NCBI RefSeq assembly: GCF_030733845.1
Contig: NZ_CP132312.1
Span: 324,501 to 388,500 of the forward strand
DNA: 64,000 nucleotides
Direction of reading: 5' to 3'
Source of the DNA: Shinella zoogloeoides
GTDB lineage: Bacteria; Pseudomonadota; Alphaproteobacteria; Rhizobiales; Rhizobiaceae
Positions within the stretch are counted from its first letter, which is position 1; each line of letters opens with the position of its first letter. The notes under the pieces are model-generated. The model searched no databases and was not told the origin of the DNA. It was given only the letters and a program-made list of their open reading frames with translations. Position numbers and translations under genes: made by a program. This document shows positions 52,204 through 61,512 of this stretch, piece by piece.

Positions 52204-53127
52204 CTACTTCCGGGGGCCGCGCTCCGGGAAGCCGTTCCGTTCGGCGGCTGCGGCGATGAAGACGGCCTTGAGGTGCTCGGCCGCCGGCGAGAGGCTGTGG
52301 TGGCGCCGCTGCAGCAGCGAGACGTCGCGCATGACGAGCGGTTCGATGAGATCGACGGTGGTCACCCCGACCGCGGAGGCCAGCTGGCTGGAATTTTCCG
52401 GCAGCACGGCGACGCCCATGCCGGCGGCGATCATGCTGATGGCCGTCGTCGAGAAGCGCACATCGTATTTCGGGCGGAAGCTCGGCACGACGCGGATGAG
52501 GTTGTGCTCGACGATGTTGCGCAGCGGATTGGCGGCGGCGAGCGTGATGAGGGTTTCGTCCTTCAGTTCGGCCCAGCGCACGGATTTGCGCTTGGCGAAG
52601 CGATGGTCCTCACGGCAGACGAACATCAGCTTGTCGCGCAGGAGCGGCGTCGCGGTGATCTCAGGATCGTCTTCGGAAAGGGTGCCGACCGCGATATCGA
52701 CCTCGTTGCGCTTCAGCGCCGGGCTGATCTGCTCTTCCGGCATGTCGCGGATACTGACGGAGATCTCGGGATACATGCGCAGGAAGCGGGCGATAATCGG
52801 CGGCACGATCGTCGCGGCGAGCACGATCGCGGCCGCGATCGTCACCTGTCCGCGCTTGAGGGAGGCGTTGTCCCTGACATCGCCGACCGCAAGCTCCAGG
52901 TCCTTCAGGATCTTGCGGGCCTGCGGCAGGAATTCCTGGCCGACCAGCGTGAGCGAGACCATGCGGGTATGGCGATCGAACAGGCGCACGCCGATTTCCG
53001 ATTCCAGATCGCGGATCAGGATGCTGACCGCGGACTGGGTAATGTGGAGATTTCTGGCGGCGAGATTGAATTGGCCGAGCTCGGCCACCGCGATGAAAGC
53101 CCTGAGTTGCCGCAGGGTTATGTTCAT
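52204..53127 (-). CDS. LysR-family regulator, paralogue of the one at 61.5-62.4 kb
   Basis: A 307-aa LysR protein: helix-turn-helix at residues 1-62 (LRQLRAFIAVAELGQFNLAARNLHITQSAVSILIRDLE, then RLFDRHTRMV) and an effector domain (about 90-295). It closely resembles the LysR gene at 61513 in its first 70 residues (LGQF, QSAVS, LFDRHTR). It is the last gene of the minus-strand ABC transporter operon, 98 bp after the ATPase gene, so it probably regulates that operon. Effector unknown; from the locus, a nucleobase-type compound. Confidence 0.88.
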   Translation of the reverse strand: MNITLRQLRAFIAVAELGQFNLAARNLHITQSAVSILIRDLESEIGVRLFDRHTRMVSLTLVGQEFLPQARKILKDLELAVGDVRDNASLKRGQVTIAAAIVLAATIVPPIIARFLRMYPEISVSIRDMPEEQISPALKRNEVDIAVGTLSEDDPEITATPLLRDKLMFVCREDHRFAKRKSVRWAELKDETLITLAAANPLRNIVEHNLIRVVPSFRPKYDVRFSTTAISMIAAGMGVAVLPENSSQLASAVGVTTVDLIEPLVMRDVSLLQRRHHSLSPAAEHLKAVFIAAAAERNGFPERGPRK

Positions 53128-53224
53128 GGACGAGCCGCCCTCCTTGGGACATGCCGGGTCTGCCTAAAACGTTGCCGGCGCCGCTCCTGTGCGAAAACCG
53201 CCATTAACTTTTACTGGAATTGCT

Positions 53225-54769
53225 CTAGCCGGCAAGCACTGGTTGCTCAGCCGCCTGTTCCGTATTGCCCGCCATGAGCAGCCCCAGCTCGTCAAGACGG
53301 CTGCGGTCGGGCGGCAGTTCGCCGAGGATTTCGCCGTGGCACATCACAAGGATGCGGTCGCAGATCGCGAAAAGCTCCTCTAGCTCGGTGGAGATCAGCA
53401 GGATGGCGCGGCCGTTGTCGCGCTGCTTCAGCATCTCCTCCATCACGAATTCCATCGCGCCGATATCAATGCCGCGGGCAAGCTGGTTGACGAGGATGAA
53501 ATCCGGGTTGCGCGCCAGTTCCCGCGCCACCACCAGCTTCTGTTGGTTGCCGCCCGAGAGATCGCCGATCCGCTGGTCCTCGTCGCGCGACTTCACGCGG
53601 AAGCGCTTGATGAGATCCTGCGTATGCGTGCTGATCGTGCGCCGGTTCAGCATGCCTCGCTTTGCGAACGGCGCCTGGTCGTAGCGTTGCAGGATGGTGT
53701 TCTCGCTGAGCGAGAGGGAGAGCACGATGCCGTGTTTGTGCCGGTCCTCGGGGATGTGGGAAAAACCGCTGGCATTGATGCGGGACGGGTCCAGCCCGGT
53801 AATGTCCTTGCCGTTGAGGATGACGCGGCCGGAATCGACCGGCAGCAGGCCGGACAGCGCCAGCGACAGCTCGGTCTGGCCGTTGCCGGAAACACCGGCG
53901 ATGCCGACGATCTCGCCGGCGCGCACGTCAAGGCTGACATTGCGCACGGCGGGCAGGCCGGTTTCGCTGCGGCAGGTGAGTTTTTCGACCGACAGCACGA
54001 GCGGGCCGGGGGCCGCAGGACTGCGCGGCAGTTCCATGCGCACGTCGCGGCCCACCATCATGCGGGCGAGGTCGCGGGCGTTGGTGTCCGCGACGTTGAC
54101 GGTGTGCACCACGCGCCCGTCGCGCATGACGCTGATGCGGTTGCTGACGCGCATGACTTCATCGAGCTTGTGGGAGATGAAGACGACGGTCTTTCCGTCC
54201 TTGACGAGATCGCCCATCAGGGCGAGCAGCCGGTCGGTTTCCTGCGGCGTCAGCACGGCGGTCGGCTCGTCGAGGATCAGCAGGTCGATGCCGTGGAACA
54301 GGGCTTTCAGGATCTCGACGCGCTGCTGCTCGCCGACCGAAAGGTCCTCGATGATCGCGTCGGGCCGCACGTCGAGCGCGTAGCGGTCTGACAGTTCGCG
54401 AATCTTCGCATGGACCTTGTCCATGTCGTTGATGAGCCGCAGCGCCGTTCCCTGGCCGAGGATGTAGTTTTCCGCGACGGTGAGGTTGGGCACGAGCATG
54501 AAATGCTGGTGCACCATGCCGATGCGCTGGCGGATCGCCTCGCGGGGGCTGTTGAATCGGACGGACTGGCCCTTGTAGACGATCTCGCCCTCGTCCGGCC
54601 GCACCATGCCGCAGATCATGCTCATCAGCACGCTCTTGCCGGCGCCGTTCTCACCGAGCAGCGAGTGGATCTCGCCCTCCTCGATTTCCAGCGACACGCC
54701 GTCGCTGGCGACGATGGGGCCGAAGCGCTTGTGGATGTTGTCGATGCGCAGGAAGGGTTTCTGGGACAT
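53225..54769 (-). CDS. Nucleoside/simple-sugar type ABC transporter ATPase with two nucleotide-binding domains
   Basis: A 514-aa tandem ATPase. Domain 1 has Walker A GENGAGKS (about residues 38-45), signature LSVGEQQRVEIL and Walker B LLILDEPTAVLTP. Domain 2 has a degenerate Walker A region GVSGNGQTE, signature LSGGNQQKLVVARELA and a degenerate Walker B with Asn-Gln (FILVNQLARGID) in place of Asp-Glu, usual for this branch. It pairs with the two permeases immediately upstream (gap 5 bp). The set matches BMP-dependent nucleoside uptake systems (YufO/NupA type). Confidence 0.9.
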   Translation of the reverse strand: MSQKPFLRIDNIHKRFGPIVASDGVSLEIEEGEIHSLLGENGAGKSVLMSMICGMVRPDEGEIVYKGQSVRFNSPREAIRQRIGMVHQHFMLVPNLTVAENYILGQGTALRLINDMDKVHAKIRELSDRYALDVRPDAIIEDLSVGEQQRVEILKALFHGIDLLILDEPTAVLTPQETDRLLALMGDLVKDGKTVVFISHKLDEVMRVSNRISVMRDGRVVHTVNVADTNARDLARMMVGRDVRMELPRSPAAPGPLVLSVEKLTCRSETGLPAVRNVSLDVRAGEIVGIAGVSGNGQTELSLALSGLLPVDSGRVILNGKDITGLDPSRINASGFSHIPEDRHKHGIVLSLSLSENTILQRYDQAPFAKRGMLNRRTISTHTQDLIKRFRVKSRDEDQRIGDLSGGNQQKLVVARELARNPDFILVNQLARGIDIGAMEFVMEEMLKQRDNGRAILLISTELEELFAICDRILVMCHGEILGELPPDRSRLDELGLLMAGNTEQAAEQPVLAG

Positions 54770-54774
54770 GTCCG

Positions 54775-55707
54775 TTACCTCATTTCGTAAGGCTGGCCGA
54801 GCTTGCTCGGCGCGGCACCCTTGCCGCGGACCACGACGAGCGTGATGATCGTCATGATGTAGGGAAGCGCCTGCAGCAACTGGTAGGGCACGACGATCGA
54901 CGCCTGGGCCTGGAGCATGAGCTGCAGGGCATAGAACAGGCCGAAGAGCAGCGAGACGAAGAAGGCGCCGATGGGCGACCACCGGGCGAAGACGACCACG
55001 GCAAGCGCGATGAAGCCGCGGCCCGAGGTGATGCCCTCGACGAACTGGTTGGAGTGGCCGAGCGTCAGGAAGGCGCCGCCGAGCCCGGCAAGCCCCGTGC
55101 CGATCAGCACGGCGCTGTAGCGGTAGGCCGCAACGTTCCGGCCGGCGACATCGACCGCCTTCGGATGCTCGCCGACGGCGCGCAGCGTCAGGCCGAAAGA
55201 GGTGCGGTAGAGCACGACGGCGGCAAGGATTGCCACGAGGATGGTGCTGTAGACGATCAGGTTCTGCCGGAAGAAGGCCTCGCCGAGGAAGGGCAGGTCG
55301 CTGAGCCAGGGAATGTGGATCGGCTGGGCAATCTCGATGCCCTTGCCGGTGGAGACGTAGTAGGTGCGGAACAGGAAGGCCGTGAGGCCCATGCCGAGCA
55401 GGTTGAGCGCCGCGCCGACCACGATCTGGTCCGCCTTGATGGTGATGGTGAAGAAGGCGAAGATCAGCCCGAACAGCATGCCGCCGATGACGCCGGCGAG
55501 AAGGCCGAGCAGGACGCTGCCGGACGCGAAAGCCGTTGCGAAGCCGCAGAAGGCGCCGACCAGCATCGTGCCTTCCAGCCCGATATTGAGCACCCCGGCC
55601 CGTTCGGAGAAGACCTCACCGATCGAGGCGAAGATCAGCGGCGTGGCAAGCCTCCAGGCGGCGCCGGCCAGCGTCGCGAGGAAGGTGAGAAACATCATGT
55701 CGTCCAT
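54775..55707 (-). CDS. ABC transporter permease (YufQ/NupQ-type, branched/nucleoside family)
   Basis: A 310-aa permease with eight to ten membrane helices. FSERAGVLNIGLEGTMLVGAF near residue 35 and TLRAVGEHPKAVDVAGRNV (about 175-195) are the diagnostic motifs of the nucleoside/simple-sugar permease family. It is the second of two permeases and is followed at 5 bp by the ATPase gene. Confidence 0.91.
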   Translation of the reverse strand: MDDMMFLTFLATLAGAAWRLATPLIFASIGEVFSERAGVLNIGLEGTMLVGAFCGFATAFASGSVLLGLLAGVIGGMLFGLIFAFFTITIKADQIVVGAALNLLGMGLTAFLFRTYYVSTGKGIEIAQPIHIPWLSDLPFLGEAFFRQNLIVYSTILVAILAAVVLYRTSFGLTLRAVGEHPKAVDVAGRNVAAYRYSAVLIGTGLAGLGGAFLTLGHSNQFVEGITSGRGFIALAVVVFARWSPIGAFFVSLLFGLFYALQLMLQAQASIVVPYQLLQALPYIMTIITLVVVRGKGAAPSKLGQPYEMR

Positions 55708-55778
55708 GCAACGGACCCCTTTGGATCATGTCCGTCCCTCGCGGAGGGCGGGTTAAGCCTTTGATTTCCAATCGCCGC

Positions 55779-56873
55779 CTAGCGCAGGATCCGCATTATT
55801 TCGCGGAACTTGGCGAAGGCGACGACCGACAGGATGACGATGCCCTGGATGACCAGCACGAGGACCTGCGGCACCTGCGAGGTGATCTGGAGAACCTCCG
55901 AACCGGATCGCAGGGTTGCGAACAGCCCGCCCGACAGGATCGCCGCCAGGGGATTGTTGTTGGCGAGCAGCGCGACGGCGATGCCCTCGAAGCCATAGCC
56001 CGGCGAGATGTTCTGGTAGAGCCGGTGGGTGACGCCTGCCACTTCGAAGGCGCCGGCAAGGCCCGCCATCGCGCCGCTGATACAGATGGCGATCATCACG
56101 TTGCGGCGCACATCCATGCCGGCATAGCGGGCGGCATGCGGGTTGAGGCCGACGACGCGCAGCGCAAAGCCGCGGCTGCTCCTTTGCAGGAAGATATAAA
56201 GTGCGACCGCCAGCACGATGGCGACGAGGATGCCGATATGCAGGCGCATGTCCGAGACGATGCGCGGCGTCCAGGCCTCGCGCACGAGGCGGGCCGATTG
56301 CGGATAGGCGGCGCTCGCATCGCGCATCGGTCCGGTGACGAGATAGCTCGTCAGGATGAGGGCGATGTAGTTGAGCATGATCGTGGTGACGATCTCGCTT
56401 GCCTGGAAGCGCACTTTCAGGAAGCCGGCAATGCCCGCCCAGGCGGCGCCGGCCAGCGCGCCCGCCACCATGACAAGCGGAACGTGGACCCAGACGGACA
56501 GGCCGTCGATGCTGGTGCCGACGAAGGTCGCGGCGATTGCCCCGACATAGAGCTGTCCCTCGGCACCGATGTTCCAGATGCTGCACCGGAAGGCGACGCA
56601 GAGGCCGGCGCCGATGAGGATGAGCGGGGTCGCCTTGAGCAGGATCTCGCCCACCGAGCGCATGTCCTGGAACGAGCCGAAGACCATGACGGTGAAGGCA
56701 TCGCTGCCGTTGAAGCCGTTGAGCCACAAAAGAAGGGCGCCGCAGGCAAGGGCGACGAGGACTGCCGCGATGGGGGTAACGGCGCTGATCGCGATCTGCG
56801 AGAGCGTCCGGTAAAAGGTATGGGCTGCTTGAGGATACACGTTCTCACGCACTCCCTGGTTTACCTGTTCCAT
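55779..56873 (-). CDS. ABC transporter permease (YufP/NupP-type)
   Basis: A 364-aa permease with about ten membrane helices. FRCSIWNIGAEGQLYVGAI (about residue 100) and FALRVVGLNPHAARYAGMDV (about 235-255) are the family signatures. An N-terminal hydrophilic tail of about 20 residues precedes the first helix. It lies 73 bp downstream of the first BMP binding-protein gene and 71 bp before the second permease. Confidence 0.91.
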   Translation of the reverse strand: MEQVNQGVRENVYPQAAHTFYRTLSQIAISAVTPIAAVLVALACGALLLWLNGFNGSDAFTVMVFGSFQDMRSVGEILLKATPLILIGAGLCVAFRCSIWNIGAEGQLYVGAIAATFVGTSIDGLSVWVHVPLVMVAGALAGAAWAGIAGFLKVRFQASEIVTTIMLNYIALILTSYLVTGPMRDASAAYPQSARLVREAWTPRIVSDMRLHIGILVAIVLAVALYIFLQRSSRGFALRVVGLNPHAARYAGMDVRRNVMIAICISGAMAGLAGAFEVAGVTHRLYQNISPGYGFEGIAVALLANNNPLAAILSGGLFATLRSGSEVLQITSQVPQVLVLVIQGIVILSVVAFAKFREIMRILR

Positions 56874-56946
56874 GGATCGGTCCGAATGTTGGTGTGGCGC
56901 GAAAGGGAGCGCTGCGGCCGGATGGGCCGGCCGCAGCGCCCGTCGG

Positions 56947-57927
56947 TCACTGGCCGTCGGTCTTGATCTCGCCGGCAGCGATCTTCTCGCTGATCGCCTT
57001 GACCTCGGCGCGGATGTCTTCCGGCACCGAGACCGGGCCGTCATCGCGGAAGGTGAAGGAGATGACCTTCGGGTCCTTGAGGCCGAAGACGACGTTTTCC
57101 GTCGGTGGCTTGCCATCCTGGATCGAACGCGCGACTTCCACGACGCCCTGCGCATAGTCGGCGACGTAGAGGCCGAGAATGTTGTTGGGCGCGACTTCGG
57201 TGAAGTCGCTGAAGATCGAGAAGGAGCGCACGTCCGGGCCGGATTCGGAGATGGCCTGGTAGCCGCCGACGGTCGCGCCCGAGGCATTCGGCACCACGAA
57301 GTCCGCGCCCTGCGAGATCATGCTCAGCGCGGCTTCCTTGGCGGCCGTCGTATCGGTGAAGTTGCCGATATAGGCCTCGCTGATCGGGAAGTCCGGATTG
57401 ACGCTCTTGGCGCCGTTCTTGAAGCCGGCGAAGGCCTGCTGGATCGGCGGGATTTCCATGCCGCCGACAAGGCCGGCCTTGCGGCCCATCTTCGCGGCGA
57501 TGACGCCCATCAGGTAGAAGGGCTGGCTGGTATCGGTGTTGAGGCCGATGACGTTGCCTTCATGGATGGCGCTTGAGGAGATCAGGAAATAGGTGTCCGG
57601 ATAGTCGAGGGCCACTTCCAGCGCGGCATCCTGGAATTCGAAGCCGTGGCCGAGGATGATCTTGTAGCCCTGGCTGGCATAGTCGCGGAACGCCTTTTCG
57701 AACGAGGCCGGGTTCTGCTGCAGCTCGACATAGCTGATCTTGGCGCCGAGCTGCTCTTCCACGCCCTTCAGCGCGTTGTAGCCGATCCGGTTCCAGCCTT
57801 CCTCCGAAACGCTGCCGGGCACGAGAAGGCCCATCTTGAAGTCTTCGGCATGCGCCATTGCCGGAACGGATACGGCGATGGACAGCGCCGCCACTCCTTC
57901 CAGGAACATTCTTCTTGAAAGTCTCAT
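56947..57927 (-). CDS. BMP-family ABC transporter substrate-binding protein, copy 2 of a tandem pair
   Basis: A 326-aa periplasmic binding protein of the Bmp/PnrA family. The signal is twin-arginine-like (SRRMFLEGVAAL), cleaved near AHA|ED at about residue 27. The mature protein starts DFKMGLLVPGSVSEEGWN; FLISSSAIHEGNVIGLNTDTSQPFYLMGVIAAKMGRKAGLVGGMEIPP is the family core. The ATG at 57927 has gggagg 10 bases upstream. It is about 60% identical by eye to the upstream neighbour, so the pair arose by duplication. Confidence 0.9.
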   Translation of the reverse strand: MRLSRRMFLEGVAALSIAVSVPAMAHAEDFKMGLLVPGSVSEEGWNRIGYNALKGVEEQLGAKISYVELQQNPASFEKAFRDYASQGYKIILGHGFEFQDAALEVALDYPDTYFLISSSAIHEGNVIGLNTDTSQPFYLMGVIAAKMGRKAGLVGGMEIPPIQQAFAGFKNGAKSVNPDFPISEAYIGNFTDTTAAKEAALSMISQGADFVVPNASGATVGGYQAISESGPDVRSFSIFSDFTEVAPNNILGLYVADYAQGVVEVARSIQDGKPPTENVVFGLKDPKVISFTFRDDGPVSVPEDIRAEVKAISEKIAAGEIKTDGQ

Positions 57928-57967
57928 TGCTCTTCCTCCCATTTTGATGGTTTTTCAGGGCCGGCGC

Positions 57968-58960
57968 TTACTTCGCGCGTGTCTGGACCTCGCCCGCAGC
58001 GATCTTCGCACGCACCTCCTCCAGGTGCTTGCGCAGGTCCGCGGGTATCGATCTGGCGGCCTCGTCGTTAAAGTTGAACTTGATGACGTCGGCGTCCTTC
58101 AGGCCGAAATCGACGTTGCTTTCCGGCACCTTGCCATCCTTGATCGCGGACACGATCCGAACGATGCCCTGGCCGTAATCGGCGATGAAGGTGCCGAGGA
58201 TGTTCTTGGGGGCGACCTCCGTGTAGTCGCTGTAGACGCTGAAGGTGCCGTATTGCGTGCCCGCTTCCTGCGCGGCCTGGATGACGCCCAATCCGGCGGC
58301 ATTGGCGTTGGGAACGACGAAATCGGCGCCCTGGGACATCATGCTCACGGCGGCTTCCTTGGCGGCGCTCGCGTCGGTGAAGCTGTTGATGAAGACGGTC
58401 GATACCGGGAAGTCCGGGTTCACGCTCCTGGCGCCCTTTGCGAAACCCTCGAAGGCATGCGCGATCGGCGGTATTTCCATGCCGCCGATGAGGCCCGCGC
58501 CCTTGCCCGTCTTCGCGGCGATCACGCCCATGAGATAGAAGGGCTGGCTGGCATCGGTGTTGAGGCCGATGACATTGCCTTCGTGCACATAGCTCGAGGA
58601 GACGAGGAAGACGGTTTCGGGGAAATCCTCCGCCGTCGTCAAGGCCGCATCCTGAAACTGGAAGCCGTGCCCCAGGACGACCTGATAGCCATGGCTCGCA
58701 TAGTCGCGGAACGCCTTTTCGAAGGCGGCCGGATTGTCGGGCAGCTCGACATAGCTGATCTTGGCGCCGAGCTCCTTCTCGACCCGCTTCAGCGCGTCGT
58801 AGGCGATGCGGTTCCAGCCTTCCTCCGCGACGCTGCCGGGCACGAGAAGGCCCATCTTGAAGTCTTCGGCATGCGCCGGGACTTGCCAGGATATACCGGC
58901 GAAGGCCAGGCCGAGAGCGGATGCAAGTAACGAACGACGTGAAATTGCAGTCTTCTTCAT
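57968..58960 (-). CDS. BMP-family ABC transporter substrate-binding protein, copy 1 of a tandem pair
   Basis: A 330-aa binding protein with a twin-arginine-like signal (SRRSLLASALGLAFAG) and PAHA|ED cleavage, then DFKMGLLVPGSVAEEGWNR. The same core as its neighbour, LVSSSYVHEGNVIGLNTDASQPFYLMGVIAAKTGKGAGLIGGMEIPP, is present. gggagg precedes the chosen ATG. Having two binding proteins for one permease pair suggests two related ligands or two affinities. It is directly downstream of the amidohydrolase gene (51 bp). Confidence 0.9.
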   Translation of the reverse strand: MKKTAISRRSLLASALGLAFAGISWQVPAHAEDFKMGLLVPGSVAEEGWNRIAYDALKRVEKELGAKISYVELPDNPAAFEKAFRDYASHGYQVVLGHGFQFQDAALTTAEDFPETVFLVSSSYVHEGNVIGLNTDASQPFYLMGVIAAKTGKGAGLIGGMEIPPIAHAFEGFAKGARSVNPDFPVSTVFINSFTDASAAKEAAVSMMSQGADFVVPNANAAGLGVIQAAQEAGTQYGTFSVYSDYTEVAPKNILGTFIADYGQGIVRIVSAIKDGKVPESNVDFGLKDADVIKFNFNDEAARSIPADLRKHLEEVRAKIAAGEVQTRAK

Positions 58961-59011
58961 TCCATTCCTCCCATTAGATTGAAGTTCCAATCCCCCGGAG
59001 TCGCCGTTCGG

Positions 59012-60322
59012 TTATGCATCCTCCTTCAAGCGGGCACGTTCGATGTGCACGGACGTGGTGGCGGTTTGCGAGACAAGGCGTCCCTTCGAGAAGACGAAGG
59101 CGCGGTCCGGTCCGCCGGCGACCAGCGTGTCGGTGTCCAGGCAGTCGGTGACGATGAAGTCGGCGCGGGCGCCGGCCGCAAGGCCATAATCCTTGCCAAG
59201 GCCCATCAGGCGGGCCGGGGCCGTCGTGATCATGCGGTGGGCCGCGGCGAGCTCGTCGCCGCGCAGATGTCCGGCAAGCAGCGTCCAGCGGGCGATCTCC
59301 AGCATGTCGCCCGAGCCGGTCGGCACGAACGGGTCCTGGATATTGTCGGAGGCCGTGGCGATGGTGACGCCGGCCCGGTGCAGTTCGGCGACCCGCGTCA
59401 GGCCGCGCGGCGGCAGCATCTCGTAGTCGCGGCCCTGCAGGTAGAGGTTTGCGGCCGGAAGCGTCACGGCGCCGACATCGAGCGCCAGCATGCGCTCGGC
59501 GATGCGCTGGAACTCCGAGCGCGGCAGGGCGCTCAGCACCGAGATATGGCTGAAGACGGTGCGCCCCTGCATGCCGAAGCGCTCGACCCTTTCGAGGGCG
59601 GCGTCCAGCAGGTGCACGTCGGCCTTGAGGTGCTCGTCGAGATGCAGATCGACCGGTTTTCCGGCCTTCACGGCGGCGGAGAACAGGATGTCGAGATAGC
59701 GCGGCGGGTCTTCGGAAACGGCGGGCGTGCCGCCGACGGCGTCGGCCAGCGCCACGGCGCCGTCGATATTCTTGTCCAGCCAGTCGAAATCTTGGCCCGG
59801 ATGGGGCGTCATGAAGGCGACGAGCTGGAGGGTGATGCGGTCCTTCGCGCCATCGCGGATGCCGGCCAGCGTCTCGATGCCGTGGAAGCCGGCATCCTTG
59901 TCGACGTTGATATGGCTGCGAATGGCCGTCGTGCCGCGGGAAAGACATCGTTCGACCGTGCGCGTCGCACGCTTGTGGATATCGTCGGGGCCGGCGGTGC
60001 GGGCATATTTGGCGAAGGCTTCGCGGGCGCCCTGGAGCGTGCCGGACGGGTTGGGCGTGAAGCGCAGGACGCCGGTCTTGTCCAGATGCTGGTGGGCATC
60101 GAGGAAGCCGGGCGAAACCAGCATGCCGGAAATGTCGATGCAAGCGCCGTAGGATGTGGCGTCGAGGAACGGCTCGACGGCGACGATGCGCCCGTCGGCC
60201 CCCACGATGATATCGCTGACCGATTGCGAACCGTCCGCATGGATGACGCTTCCGCCGGTAAGTGCAAAGGGCTGACCGGGGGTCAGATTTGCGAGCGACG
60301 CAGTTGGATTTTCACGTACCAT
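59012..60322 (-). CDS. CodA/cytosine deaminase-like metal-dependent amidohydrolase
   Basis: A 436-aa amidohydrolase-superfamily enzyme. Metal-binding motifs: DAHQHLDKT (about residues 74-82), HLDEH in VDLHLDEH, a later HIS in FSHISVLSA, and the Asp in ATASDNIQDPFVPTGSGDML, which matches the SD.xxDP pattern of cytosine deaminases. It probably deaminates or opens a nucleobase-like ring, in line with the nucleoside-type transporter genes that follow it. The ATG has aggtgggg upstream. First gene of the ABC operon; substrate not provable from sequence. Confidence 0.87.
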   Translation of the reverse strand: MVRENPTASLANLTPGQPFALTGGSVIHADGSQSVSDIIVGADGRIVAVEPFLDATSYGACIDISGMLVSPGFLDAHQHLDKTGVLRFTPNPSGTLQGAREAFAKYARTAGPDDIHKRATRTVERCLSRGTTAIRSHINVDKDAGFHGIETLAGIRDGAKDRITLQLVAFMTPHPGQDFDWLDKNIDGAVALADAVGGTPAVSEDPPRYLDILFSAAVKAGKPVDLHLDEHLKADVHLLDAALERVERFGMQGRTVFSHISVLSALPRSEFQRIAERMLALDVGAVTLPAANLYLQGRDYEMLPPRGLTRVAELHRAGVTIATASDNIQDPFVPTGSGDMLEIARWTLLAGHLRGDELAAAHRMITTAPARLMGLGKDYGLAAGARADFIVTDCLDTDTLVAGGPDRAFVFSKGRLVSQTATTSVHIERARLKEDA

Positions 60323-60374
60323 TCGTCCCCACCTTTTTCGTTATGAAACAAACGTAAGCACGCGCCATTAATTT

Positions 60375-60400
60375 AAACAAATTCATTATTTGAATTGTTT
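60375..60400. promoter_or_regulatory. LysR-type operator candidate before the amidohydrolase-ABC operon
   Basis: The 26 bases AAACAAATTC...GAATTGTTT form an inverted repeat; its heart ATTC-N7-GAAT (60381-60395) meets the T-N11-A rule of LysR regulators. It sits about 55-80 bp upstream of the amidohydrolase start in a very AT-rich stretch. Either of the two LysR proteins of the locus could bind it. Confidence 0.5.
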
Positions 60401-60543
60401 GATAAAAAATTCGCAACAATCGCGGGTGCTAAGATTTCTCGCGGGCGCAATATTTGTCGAATAAAATCAAGTTAAATCAATATATTGAAGATTTTGTCGG
60501 CCCGCGCCCTCTGAACCCGGCAGGGCGCAGGCCTCGCAGATGC

Positions 60544-61344
60544 TCAGTGCCGATATTGCGGTTCTTCCGCGTCGAGCTGCCGGCGGATGGCGGCAAGGTG
60601 GGCGCGGGCGGAGTCCTCGTCGCCCTCGCGCATCTGCCGGTAGGCGGCCTCGGCGATCGCCGGATCCACCGGCGAAACCGTGCGGCCCGTCGACATGGCG
60701 AGAACCTGAACTTCCGCCGCCCGTTCGAGGTAGTAGAGATCGTCCCAGGCTTCCGCGATGGTCGGCGCGAGCACCAGGACGCCGTGGTGCTTCAGGAAGA
60801 CGATGTCGGCCTCTCCGACCGTGCCGGCAATGCGCGCGCCCTCGCTGTAGTCGAGCGCCAAGCCGTTGTAGTTCTCGTCCACGGCGGTGCGCCCGTAGAA
60901 TTTCAGCGCGGTCTGCCCGGCCCAGATCAGCGGCGGGCCGTCCGTCATGGAAAGCGCGGTCGCATAGGGCATGTGCGTGTGGAAGGCCACCCTGGCGCGC
61001 GGCAGGCGGCGGTGGATCTCGGCGTGGATGTAGAAGGCGGTCGCCTCGGGCTCGCCGTCGCCCTCGACGACGGTGCCGTTGAAATCGCAGATCAGCAGCT
61101 TCGAGGCTGTCAGCTCGCGAAAGGCATGGCCGTAGGGATTGACGATGAAGAGATCGTCATGGCCCGGCACGACGGCGGAAAAATGATTGCAGATGCCTTC
61201 CTCGAAACCGTTGCGCGCCGCCATGCGGAAGCAGGCGGCAAGGTCTTCCCGGGCGGCGCAGATGGCGTCGGAGGAAAGATCGGGGCGATTGGGTCGGGTG
61301 GATTCGTGGGGCTGTTCGGCACGGTCTTTCAGGGAGTGAGCCAT
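60544..61344 (-). CDS. Class II aldolase/adducin-family protein
   Basis: A 266-aa protein with the class II aldolase fold: metal-binding HTHMPYA (about residues 125-131) and KHHGVLV (about 185-190), with CNHFSAVVPGHDDLFIVNPYG at about 50-72, where the Asn-His-x-Ser region and NPYG fit the phosphate/substrate pocket. Acts as an aldolase, epimerase or decarboxylase on a small carbonyl compound. The ATG at 61344 follows aggag at 5 bases. It is read on the minus strand 168 bp after the second LysR gene and 220 bp before the amidohydrolase, so all may serve one pathway. Confidence 0.85.
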   Translation of the reverse strand: MAHSLKDRAEQPHESTRPNRPDLSSDAICAAREDLAACFRMAARNGFEEGICNHFSAVVPGHDDLFIVNPYGHAFRELTASKLLICDFNGTVVEGDGEPEATAFYIHAEIHRRLPRARVAFHTHMPYATALSMTDGPPLIWAGQTALKFYGRTAVDENYNGLALDYSEGARIAGTVGEADIVFLKHHGVLVLAPTIAEAWDDLYYLERAAEVQVLAMSTGRTVSPVDPAIAEAAYRQMREGDEDSARAHLAAIRRQLDAEEPQYRH

Positions 61345-61355
61345 GGGTGCTCCTG

Positions 61356-61385
61356 GTCTGGCGTGGCTGGGTCTGGCGTGGCTGG
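61356..61385. repeat. Perfect 15-bp tandem duplication
   Basis: GTCTGGCGTGGCTGG occurs twice without a gap just upstream of the class II aldolase ribosome-binding site. It looks like a recent replication-slippage duplication in the leader and does not change a coding sequence. Confidence 0.8.
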
Positions 61386-61512
61386 GAGCGGCGGCTGACC
61401 GGGAGCGCATGGGCGCCGGCCTCCGCGCGCGGCACTCGATTGCCGCGCCCTGCCTGCCTGCGTCCTGCGCAGTCCAGCAGCGCCGCCAGATAACGCGCAA
61501 ATTTTTGAGCGG

